The notes beneath the pieces were generated by a model that was given only the letters and a program-made list of their open reading frames with translations, had not been told where the DNA came from and did no database searches. 64,000 nucleotides of DNA from Hymenolepis diminuta (taxonomy: Eukaryota; Platyhelminthes; Cestoda; Cyclophyllidea; Hymenolepididae): positions 1,656,170-1,720,169 of the forward strand of contig CAADRB010000021.1 in NCBI GenBank assembly GCA_900708905.1. Reading direction: 5' to 3'. Positions 46,901 through 58,300 of the stretch are shown here, one piece after another. Positions within the stretch are counted from its first letter, which is position 1. Every line of letters starts with the position of its first letter. The position numbers and the translations under genes were made by a program.

Positions 46901-48264
46901 CGCTACTGATGATTGCATTTCCATAAGCAGATAGGCAGAACAAGAAGCTCAATGTTGTACATTCATAGAATTTTCTAAGCGGAGTTGATAATTTCAACAT
47001 TGGTTTGTACCTAAAAGCATTTGAAGGGTATATCTACCCCGAAATTATTTCTGATTGGTTAAGTACATTTTCCTGCCATGTGACGAAGTCTTATCATTGC
47101 TGCCGAGCTTTCGCTCAATACATAATTTCACATCAAGTACCATAATTCTGTTGTAACCAAACCTGCCCAAATGAAGTGTTTTTTTCAAAATTAATATTTT
47201 TCAAGGAGAAAATGTAGTTAAGCAAATTAAAAAATAGTTCCCCTTGATGGAATCAAATGTAATGCTATGCTTTTTCCATTTTTTTGTAAAAAAACTTTCG
47301 ATTACTAAATTGTTCACACAAACTAATGAAAGCAACCTCGTACATTGTCTAATTTGGGCGAAGTAATTGCACATTGCTATTACTGGCATCTTTCATTTGG
47401 TCTCCTTTTTCCTGCTGCTATTTTGTGAAAATTTTGGGATTGTTATTGCAATATTAATAATATCTTACTTTAAACTCCGACGCAAATATTCCAAGGAAAA
47501 CCGCGAAAATATAGTATTCTAAATAAAATCTTTAAATATACTGAGCCTGTCATAAAAGTGTGAGAAATAAAAGAGAAGGCTGTAGGTTGTAGTTCTTACT
47601 TTTCAGCTTCATTCAAACAGTGTGTTAGAGTGAAGATAAGAGGTTTTTGAAGTACGCGGGAATTTCCTCATGTATACAATATCTGAAGGCCAATGGATAC
47701 AAGAAGTGTAACGAAATCAATAATCCATTTTGCCAAACTCTAGGTTTGTTGATGATATTAAAATACAAAATTTTCAGACAGTCTACACAAAATTTCCTTT
47801 CTTTTTGCGCTTACTTTTATAAAAAATACTGACGAAAAAGCTCTATTATGTAGATGACATACTCGATGAAACATGTGCGAAGACGTATTACCTAGCTATC
47901 TAGTTGCCGCTTTTCAGAGGGAGCGCAAAGCAGCTTTTTCTGCCATTTCTGATCTTGAAAAAAGTTTATTTTTTTGCTGCTCTAGTTATAAGAGTCGTCT
48001 CTTTGCCGTTAAGGTTTTCTTTGCTAGATATGCTTGAAGGCAACTCAGTCGGGTGAAGTTTGGTAATGAAGACTGAGAGAAGTTGGCGGATTATAGGTTT
48101 TCATGAGCAGAGATCTGTATTCGAATGTATTATCACCGAGGCTTATTTTACGAATTAGTTCCATTAATTCATATTCACATATTCATCTGGATTAATATTG
48201 AACTAGGAAAAATTATTAATTTCTGTACAAATTAAAGAGTTATTTGAGAATTTTTTAATGATTT
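43987..48264. other. Intergenic, no gene recognised
   Basis: Only short ORFs. It contains one copy of repeat D near 46260. A stretch at about 45500-45620 (CAATAATCGATAATCCAGAG) weakly resembles 30050-30090. Nothing else is supportable. Confidence 0.4.
46260..46370 (+). repeat. Repeat D, copy 1
   Basis: It matches 54320-54425: CTTGAATTTGCAATAA, GAGTGGTTGCTGGCC and a TTCTCCTTTAG.TGCTTGT block. Confidence 0.45.
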
Positions 48265-48520
48265 TAGTATGATCCGCCCTTAAGTTCCCTCAGAAATTAC
48301 ACTGGTTACAAATATAATCCGACTGCACCACAATACAGAACTACCCAAAACACCATGTCAAAAAAAGACACAAGTTTTCATATCGAGATGTCGATTTATA
48401 TTATGCGCCATTTGCCACCGTAAGGTGAAAAATTCATTCGAATAAAAGGGAATTCAAGAGATGAAAAATAAAGGATCTTACATATAAGACTCATTTTTAG
48501 AGAAAATTTTATATTTTTAT
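48265..48520 (+). repeat. Direct repeat flanking the Gypsy remnant, left copy
   Basis: It shares with 49905-50165 the blocks GGTTACAAATATAATCCGAC, ACCACAATACA, GATTTATATTATGC, CCATTTGC and AAAATAAAGGATCTTACATA. The position on both sides of an integrase fragment suggests LTRs, but termini are not defined. Confidence 0.6.
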
Positions 48521-48529
48521 GTATCACGT

Positions 48530-49310
48530 CCGTTCGCAGATTTGATCACCTGGCAATCTTCTTCGCGCGATCGACCGGGAGACGAGAGAAACGACACCGA
48601 GTCCTGTTGGTGCATAAGGATAATATCTTGATCTTTTCTTTCTCGTTGTTGTACTACATCGGGGAATCATAGGCTGTTCGGAAGAGAGCCTCTTGGTCTG
48701 AATTATTTGTTATCATGCTCCCAGGTGTCCTTTCCGGTCCCCACGTCCTGGATATTTTCGCAATGCCACTTGGTGATTATGGCAGTTGTACATTGGTGAT
48801 TTAAACGATAGTTACGGGCATACACAAGACCATCCGTACTATATGCCCGCTTTGGGTACTTTTCGGGGCACAAAGTTGTTGTGATAGCCACACCTTTTCA
48901 CAATCTGTCCTCAATTCTGCTGCGGGGACGGATAGTCTTAACATGGTGAGAGATGTCCTTAGGCGATTAATCGATTGGAACAAAATTAGGCAAAGTGTCA
49001 AGAGTCAATTGGTGCACTTAAGTTCGTAACGAGCGTTTCTGGTACACTGCGAGTTAAAAAGAGTTTTTTGAGGACAGATTTGACTGATCTGCTTGTGGTT
49101 GTAGAGAGTAGATTAACACTGGCCCCTTTCGAATGTGAATCTGTCACCGTAAGGGATTCCGGATGTGCTAAGTTGGAGCTGAGTTCTGGTTGAATTTGGC
49201 ATTGTCGACTGAGTAGGCATAGAAGGATGAGGGATTTCAACGACATGCAGACATTGATTGCATCCTCCCACGAGATTCTGCGCATCGTTATTTAGAGTAA
49301 GTGTCTGATA
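48530..49310 (-). mobile_element. Ty3/Gypsy-type LTR retrotransposon remnant, integrase region
   Basis: On the minus strand the segment 49285-48998 resembles a Gypsy-type integrase core (VTDSHSKGASV, STTTSRSVKSVLKKLF, SVPETLVT). The similarity continues in other frames through 49001-48801 and then 48891-48703, where the C-terminal integrase motifs appear (VYARNYR, a conserved W, FRPRG). At least two frameshifts break it. The position where the second catalytic Asp is expected (TDNG) reads TNLS, and the Trp normally following DSHSK is lost. Gag, protease and reverse transcriptase were not seen. It is a dead fragment. Confidence 0.75.
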
Positions 49311-49904
49311 GGTATTGTTTTCACCTGGGAACTGGATAAGATAGAGCTTGAAGGATGAATCCTTATGTGTTTCCTATATTTTTATCTGCGTCATCACTAA
49401 TCTCTGAGACCTAGTTAACTCGACCTCCCAGTGGCGCTTGAAGTGTTTGACTCTACTCAAACCTTAAGTAATTTATTTTAACTATCGGAATGAGCTAATT
49501 AAGTGGGCCTTGAATAGGTGTTATTAGAGTTCTGTATCCTTGCAGTGATGTTCGGAAGCATTTCATCCTTCTGAATGAAACTATTTAATGTCTCTTTTAG
49601 ATACCACACAACAATATCAAACTCATTGATCCAGTCTAGTTCCAAAAAGATTGATATTTCAATCTGTAACGCAGCACGTATTGACGATCGTGTTCTCTTA
49701 GAATTTAACCCTGCATAGCATCGATCCGTAGAGTCGCACAGCATCATCAGAAAAATATGATACTGGTGGGAGAAACGGTGGTCATATCGGGGACAGTGTT
49801 AATTCGGAGCTCAAATAGTATATCGTCAATGCTAAGTTCGCGTATTCTCTAGAATTAACATTTAAATGTATTGTAACCTGCTCTTCTCCGTAGGATACCG
49901 TAAC

Positions 49905-50165
49905 CGACTCTTAGATTCCCTAAGACATTGCACTAGTTACAAATACGACCCGATAACACCACAATACAAAATGATCCAAACCACCATTTCAAAATAAGGC
50001 GTACGTTTGCGTATCTATGGGTAGATTTATATTATGCCCCATTTGCAACCGTAATATAAATAAATTCGTTCGAATAAAAGGGAATTAAAGGAAACAAGAA
50101 TTACATTGTAGAAAATAAAGGATCTTACATACAAGAATTATTTTAGGAAAAACATTGTTTTCTTA
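49905..50165 (+). repeat. Direct repeat flanking the Gypsy remnant, right copy
   Basis: Same orientation and block order as 48265-48520. The 49311-49904 interval between it and the integrase shows no retroelement domain I recognise. Confidence 0.6.
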
Positions 50166-50169
50166 TTGC

Positions 50170-50500
50170 TATAGCCAGCAAATGTCTATCACTATATAGC
50201 GACTATTAATGATTGACTGGCGATGAGATCTCCACTACAGTGTCCACAGGCGGTCCCGCCGTGTGCTTGCGTGTTTGCACACAGATACCTAAACGGACGT
50301 CTATCATCACACCGAGATTCCGACAATGAGACATGACTGATTTCGACGAAGAAATATTTTGTATACAAACATAATTTGCTAATTAATAAATTTGAATGGC
50401 TTGTCTACCATCTCCAAACTGATCTGACGACAGAAGTAATTTGACTTATTCCATCTATTCGACCGACGTGGCCCCGATAGATCCTCTCAACGTTATTACA
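50170..50500 (+). repeat. Repeat A, copy 2 (LTR-like)
   Basis: Opposite orientation to the copy at 3400-3695, sharing ATGATTGACTG, GGCGGTCCCGCCGTGTG and an AATAAA near 50390. Confidence 0.6.
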
Positions 50501-50514
50501 CTTATATGTAACAG

Positions 50515-50640
50515 TCACGAGCTCAATGCCAATTGATACACACACAGTGAGAGTTAGAGTGGTCAGTGGGATTGAAATCGAGTTTCTCATCAGGGAGATA
50601 GTACAAGTTTTGAAACACTGTTCCCGATTGTTCATAGAAT
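50515..50640 (+). repeat. SINE-like copy S10 (partial)
   Basis: Mainly body: GATTGAAATCGAGTTTCTCA and TCAGGGAG, with weak head similarity. Confidence 0.4.
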
Positions 50641-51646
50641 TATAAAAGCTTATATTATTTGCCGGACGTATTTATTTTGAAGGGGAAAATTCATCTTATT
50701 TCTTAACGAAATTGAAGATTTTGCGATACGAAATTAGAAGATAAGCATGCACAGTTAAAGATTTATTTATCCATCATACTGGCTCTCATTATCATACGGG
50801 ATGAGTATCAAGCGGCACTGGAAACTTTATTTTCACAACATTATTTCAAATGAATAAAATGTTGAAAAAACAGTTGTACAGTTAACCGGTTTAGGTGAGA
50901 TCATTTCATTAAAAATGATGAAGAGACACATATGTAGAAATGTTGGGCGGACGTCCCTAAACTAAATACAAGCTAGAATTGCGTTTTCAAATGAAATATA
51001 CTTAGTCTTTGTTAGTAAACATCTCCGATTTTTGCAGGCAATGAAATCTTTTAAAATTAAAATGATTAGTGGAACGGATCAGAATGAATAATTTTAATGG
51101 AGACAAAAATATTGGGAGATCATTAATCATAAGATAGATACGAATACGTAGAAGGTGCGGAAATTAAAAAATCATTAAAAACACACTAGATAAATTGTTA
51201 AGAATACTTATTATTAAAGCATAAAATGTTAGGAAATGTTAATTTTTATTCTCTAATAGAAAATAAAATTTCAGCTTTAAAATTATTTAATTTTTAAATT
51301 AACTCTTTTATTTAGATACTTGTTTTTTATACTATTTTAAATGTATTCTTTTAAATAGAGAAAATGCCCCTTGGACCTTGATTACACCCTATCACAGTCT
51401 AGCATATCCCATCAAGTGATTGATCGGGTTGCTGGTAAACGTCATTGCTATGTCTGATCTATTTTATCATTTATCTTAGATTCCATCACATTTAAATTGA
51501 TCTGATTTGGTAGCGCATGATTTTATATTTGTGACACACTTTATTCGGTTGATTAATTTCACGTCGTCTTTATTGTGTATACTGAAAATTTTAGGAGTCG
51601 AAAATTAATTTCTTTTAGTTTCATTTTATTAGAAAATTGACCTGTT

Positions 51647-52327
51647 ATGGATTATGAAGTCGGTTCAGCTGCGTTTATCGTACCGCGAATAGGAGAGCAT
51701 ATCTCCAATGGTCTTAATAGCCTAAGAGAAAGCTTTAATTTTGAAGACTCTCATGCTGTTAACGATCCACCCTTCTGTTCGCCTATCTTTCAGACAGTTA
51801 ATGAAAGCTCCCCAGGAGATCTAATCACTTTTCATCATCAGGAAGAAGTAGTTGCCACCAATGAATCTCAGAATGCAACTTATGTTCCTTTGTTTGACCT
51901 TGGAGATGTTGACCAAAGTGATCTTTTCTCCTTTGATATTGACCAAATTGATCTCTCCTTACCACCGATTTCCCCGCGGCAAGATAACCTCTCTTCAGCG
52001 TTTGATTTTAAACCTGAATTCGATTTTCCTGATATTTCTCTTCCGGATAATTTAATGGATCTCCTTGATGAACATCAACCTGAAGATTCTTCTGTCCAAG
52101 TTCATGACAATGCATCATTCACTAATACATCTTCTGAGCCACAGGGTTGGAATACTTTCAATGCTGAGAGTACCTCTCTATGTATGTCTGATCTGGAATT
52201 TGATGATGAAGACATTGAGGATTTCGTGGAAAAAAAACCTCTCGCCGTAAGAAAATCTCGTCAAAAAAGTAGTAAAGTAAATCCTTCTGTCTGTCTCCAT
52301 AATGAGGATCTTGCTCATGGCAAACCT
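51647..52327 (+). CDS. CREB3-like exon 1, acidic activation domain
   Basis: From ATG to AAACCT|GTAAGT, phase 0. Rich in Asp, Phe, Leu and Pro, for example FSFDIDQIDLSLPPISP, typical of an activation domain. It ends with a short basic patch. Confidence 0.85.
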
Positions 52328-55300
52328 GTAAGTCAATTGATTTTATCTTCATCTCATTAAATTTACTGTTACTATCACTTTAGAGCTTCTTGTAGGATAT
52401 CGATCCTTAGGTTGATTTTTTGTATATGAATTCTCCAGTTGTTAACGGAACATTTATTGAGCCGATATATCTTGATTTATGTCTCATGCAGGATATATTT
52501 TCTGTCATTTTATTTGCTCTTTTTATTACTAATTTCTAAGTGAACATATTTACATTTTAATCAGAGAATCGATCTGGGTGACATTTCTTTATAAAGTCAC
52601 GTCGTCTTTTATTTCTTTCTTGTGCGTTTCGTTCTATTGAAATATAATTGGAGATAACATGTAGTTTTGAGTCTTTTTATTATTGAAGTTCGCACAATGT
52701 TTATCTTTGTCAATCCTTACACATTTTGTAATTTAGTTTATAAACGGTTGGAAATGTATTCCTTATTCATAGCTTAGGTGTTCTGAACTGTGTTCTACTT
52801 GGTCATATCAGAAATTATGCAGATTTATAATCTATTCAATTTCATTTTGGAAATCGTTTTCCAACACCTATCTTGGAGTAGTCATGGTGAGAAATGCAGA
52901 TTTTGTCACCTTTATTAGCCAGACAACCATTCAGGTTGGAAAATCAGCTCACTGAGTGTGCACAGAATGGACATCGAACCTTTGAGTCTCTTCGGTTTTC
53001 TACGATAATTTGAATAGCCAGCGGAAGTCGTTCAACTAGCTACCAAATTTAGATGCTTTTCGAGTGCCTCGACCCACCGGAAATTGAGTTGAGGATTCGA
53101 TCATTCTTTTTTCCTTTGTCTCTTACTGTTTTCTGAGTCAAACTAAATAGTCAATAGTTTACGTCACAGAATTGAAATTAGGTGGAAGTTATTATTTTTA
53201 AACAAGACAAGTTCTCATGTACCTTCCTTTCGCCTCACTTCGGATCTTTCATCATTCTACAATCCCACATCAAGTTTGGGCATCATAATGGACGTTAATG
53301 TTCATATTTTCTAATTCGGTAAATGGTGGTTAGATGTGTTTTATTGTTTATCTAATCCCGATTATTCTCTGCTTCCAACTTTCGAGGAAGTCGTTTGGAT
53401 TTCTTGCTCTAATGATTTCGGTTTTATTTTATTCAGGGGAAATTTCTCATACTTTCTAATCATCTGTTTATCTGTGTAGGTGAGCAAGAGCTTATCTGTT
53501 CTCTGTTCATAAAATCAATTCCTATTGGGCTTTGCCTATTTTTCTATTGATTTTCAATCTTTCATTTAGGGTCAGCGTCTCATCCTCACAGCGGAAGAGC
53601 GACGACTTCTAGTCCAAATGGGACAGCATATCCCCACTCATTTCCCCCTTACCCGAGGTGAGGAACGCTCAATTCGAACCATGAGACGGAAGATTCGCAA
53701 TAAACTCTCCGCGAAAGCCAGCCGTGCTCGACGACAAGAGTACGTCTCTAGTCTCGAGTCCCAAGTCTCCAACTGTCAAAAGGAAAATCAACGACTGAAG
53801 AGTCGCATCAGGAAGCTTGAAGAAACCAATGAGTAAGTTGGAGTTGTTATTAGTACGAGTTAAACTGGCAGATGTTTAACTTTAAAAGTTACAAGAGGGG
53901 AAGAAAGTAAAACATGAAGATTTCTTTTCTGATTTCTCAAAACCTCTACTTGTGGTTAGTGCTTCTTTAATTTCTAGAGCTCCGAAAGTTGTTAGGTGAG
54001 TTAATTTCAGTTTGAAATTTATTTTCAGGGCTAAAGTGCTGAGGTAGTTGCATTAGATATCGGTTTCCATGAAAACGCTTCCTAGTGTCTCCACTATTGC
54101 ACATTAAAAGACCGTTTTTTTACTATACGTTTTATATCGCACTGGATCACTACCATCGTCATAGCTGCGGAAGGTCTGGCTATTATAAACTGAGATTTGA
54201 ACTTTGATACTACTACTAATGATAATAATATCAATGACAAGTCCACTTATTTAAAGGTCGTGTTGAGAATGCGAATAGGACAAAAGGATGCATAGATTTC
54301 ATGAAAATATCATCCCTTCGCTTCGTTGAACTGCTTCGAATTTGGAATAATTATATGAAAGTGGAAAAAATTGAGGAGTGGTTGCAAGCCGATTCCTTCT
54401 TTAAGTTAAGGACGTTTGTATAGTAGTTAGTACCACTCATTATGTTGCAATAGTCTATATAGGCCGGTTAGTCGTAGACATGGTGCTACATCAGTACCAA
54501 TGCAATTAAGTTGGTAAAATTTATAAAGGCTGATAAAGGGATGACAAGGTTAAAGGGTGAACGAAAATCGTTGTGCATTTAGTTACTAATTAAATACAAC
54601 AGAAACCAAATCGACGTAATATTTACATATCCCTCCGTCCTTTCGGGTGAATACAGGATATAGCTTATAAATTTAAAATTTATAATATGCTTATAATTAG
54701 TCATGCATTACCAGCATGCGTTCATATAAATTAACGAATTATAACCAGAATTTTCTAGACCCCATCGTGGTAGGTCAATAAGTGCTGCAACGAAAATCGA
54801 TGACCGAGCACTGATACATGCAGTGCACGAAGTAATGTCATTGAAGAGTGAAGAGTCATTATCACCACAACATCCAGTTAATTATATTTAAGGAAATTGA
54901 CTCGTATCATCAAGATGAAATGTTCCTATCAAAGAACAGTGTTTGGCCGGAAGGTGTATAGAACTTTTCACGTCTACAATCAAGCTGTACTTCTAGTTGG
55001 TCACCTAAGCATGCAGTCAAGTCACACTATGCTACGTCACGCTATTAATATTATCTGGCTTACGTAAAGATGACGATCGTTGTTCTATCAACATAATTTA
55101 AATAGGGGAATGATTTGGTCAACTATGTACATTTTGCTTCGATCAATGAAAGCACTTACATCATCTTAGCTCCAGGATTATCGAATTTTCAATTCTTTTT
55201 GCAACCTTAATTTTCAGACTTATCGTCGTCTTCTTTATATTTGAAATTCGGATGACATGATTTCATGAGCTTTCGCAGCCGATAAACATTGGAGTCTATC

Positions 55301-58300
55301 AGTTTGTTCACCAGCTTTGGGTTTGTAGTGGTCGATCCGCCAGTCGCTTGTCATATCGCTTTCATTTGATTTGATAACACTGAGCTTCCACTTCTAATTT
55401 TCTCTTTCAGATGTGGCTGATTTTCGATAATAAGAGTAATAAATTTCCTTGAAGTATTCATAATTCAAATTTCGACTTTTTTCCTGCTGGAACGCCTGTT
55501 GAGTATTTGAAGTTTCCTAAGTGAACGCAGATTTATATAGGTACTTATTTTCATTGGATGAGATTTCAATAACATTTTGGCCAATATACTATCTTCCCTT
55601 CGACTTCGTTTTCGTTGTTGTTTCAGTAATATTCTTGCAGCTCATTTCTATCGACTCATTTACCTTCTGCTTCTACGCCCTCCGAGAAGCATATTGAACA
55701 GCTCTGAACACCATCTATATTACGATAGACAACACAGCAGGTAATCCATACAGGTGGTCTAGTTCAGTTAATTTTTCCCATAACTTTTCCCGATTCCTAA
55801 TCGAATACATATTCAGTCTGGGTTTCACTTGCTGCTCTTAAGTTTGCTAACCGAATTTTAGCATAATTTAATATTCGCTCGACTCTGAACAGAAAGTGTT
55901 GACACGATAAATAAACTTGGTAACTTTCAATGGACAACCACTAAGTTGATAATTTTGAATAGAAGATAAATCAACATACATTTTAATGTTTGTCCTGTCG
56001 TAAAAGCTCCGTAAATGTCATATTTCAACGTTCAGCTTCGGTAAGGGAGCAGAGTTATGGAGCCTCCTTGGTGATGAAAAACCTGAATTTTACCACCCAC
56101 TTTATAAGCCAGTCCTAACTATTGTGTCTGGTCTTTCCGCTCATTAGATTTGTATCAATGGCCATTAAATCCGTAACCTTTAACTTCACAGATGAGCATA
56201 TTAACCGCTGTGCCATAGGATTTCCATTTAGACCACTTTATGGGCATATATTGGTCTCAAATTGGAAACGATGTAAGAAGCTGCCGACTGTATGCGAATG
56301 TTCACGGAAAAGAAAGTAATGCTTTTGCACCCTCGACAGGATCACTGTTCCTCGTGTGCAACGATCAGCAAGGACTTCCAGTGCCAAATTTCTAATTCCT
56401 TTAAGACTTATAACAACAAGGTTGGTTGAGAAGCCACATACCAGAATGTAATTCCTAGAGTTGATATTGGATTTAGTGCGAGTCTCCCCAATATTCCTAC
56501 CCTTTCCAAAATTTTATCCTCACAGCTTTAACTCTGCATCCGCTTGTCTGAATATTTTGATGTATGCTCTTTTTACCAATATTATTACAGACAGTATTTA
56601 GGTGTACAAATCTTGCATTGTCCTTTTTGTAGTTCATAATCATCTGCTGAATCTCAATTAGTTTTTGATGTTTCAAATTTTTTTCAGTAGAGATATTGGC
56701 ATGATTTGATATTAAAATTTATCATAGTAGGGATACGGTTTTGATAGATTAGGTGCCGTGCAACTAGTTTTCAGCACGGGACTTTTCTCAGTTTCGAAAA
56801 TTATTATTCCTATAAATACATCGAAAATTACATCAAGTACGCGATGCACTCAACCAAGCACACATTTTCTAATGCCAAACGATTGCATGATAATATTCAA
56901 TTTATGCGCATACATCTCGGTGAAGTGCAAAAGTGAGCGTTATAACACTTGCTGCTCAAAATGTGTTGATTTCAGCTTTGAGGGCGTATCGACACCATGA
57001 ATTTAGAACTCTTTTCTAAAATACATGAAAAAATATAACATTCTTGCTTTAATAATATTGGGAATAATAACTCCCAAGACCTTTCAGAAAAGCTTTTTCC
57101 AACACTCAGATTATGTCATGAATTTTTCTTGGTGAGAAACTCGACTTCTGCAACACTCCTTTACTATCCAAACTTAACCGGTGCGGTTGGTGATCCCATT
57201 CACTGGGTGTTCGATCTCGTGATCTCTGACTTCGCAGACGAACACGTTAATTATAGTGTGCTCTTTTAAACTAATTTAGCAACTTCAGAAGGTTGAAACC
57301 AAGTTGCACTGAGGATGATTACATAGTGATATGTGAATATTAGGACACATTACTTAGTGAACTATATCCCTGATGTGAATTTGGGTAAAGTAGTGCTTCT
57401 GAAATTTAAATGAAGCATGACTTTTGATTCCTTTACTTTATTGCATACTTTTTCGAATTATGTTTTGTTCCTTTTTTATTCAGATGTTCTCATGATTGAA
57501 ATGTGAAAGTTTATTTGCCATTGTCAATAATAATAAGGGAGTTATGTAATCGTTTCTGTATGCACCATTGATGATTTTCCGTTGACTTCTCATCTGACGA
57601 ACCTAGGACGCAAAATATTCAACTCCAGTTTACCGCAACTTGGCCTCTATTTCTTTTCCCACTCACGTCGTATAGACGCTTATGTCTCTTAAATTTTATT
57701 TCTTACCTTCTTTCCCTCTAATCTCTAACGATGGCCTTGCTCTCCACTTAACTCTTGTTCTTCTATTTTGGGTTGGGCTGTTGTGTCCTGTTAGCCCTGC
57801 ATTGTAAAAGGATATTTGTAAGCTTTAGTTGGCTGGGTTCGTATAGGGGTTTTACTGGCGGGATCCAGTGTAACTTTAGTTGTCACTCCAAGCTCCATAA
57901 CACGTTTGTTAGTTTGCTAAAGTGAATATTCAGTCACACTTAAAGCTATCTGCCATTTATTAACCCTAACTAGGAGTTAATAAGACTTCCAAGTCATCTC
58001 AGTATAGTCAAACAGTGGGGTCTGGCTCACTTTACAACATAGCTCTTCAGATATCATGCCTCACACGTTGAGAAATAACTCAATACTTTTATTTCTCTCC
58101 TTTTGTCAGTGGTTTGGTGGCGACCTTACGTAGCGCGCGATCACAGATAAATCAACTCCTCAAAGGAACCTGTACTGCAGCAGCTAACGGTTTCGGGCTG
58201 AATAGGAGATCTACATCAAAACTGCAACCTCTCCTGCCTCTTACCATTCCTCGACAGGGCACCAATGCAAACCAATCCCGAATAATGATGAAATCTGGGA

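Noticed and set aside
48703..49285. Reading the integrase ORFs as intact genes
   Set aside because: They are frame-shifted pieces of a single Gypsy integrase with altered catalytic-site residues.
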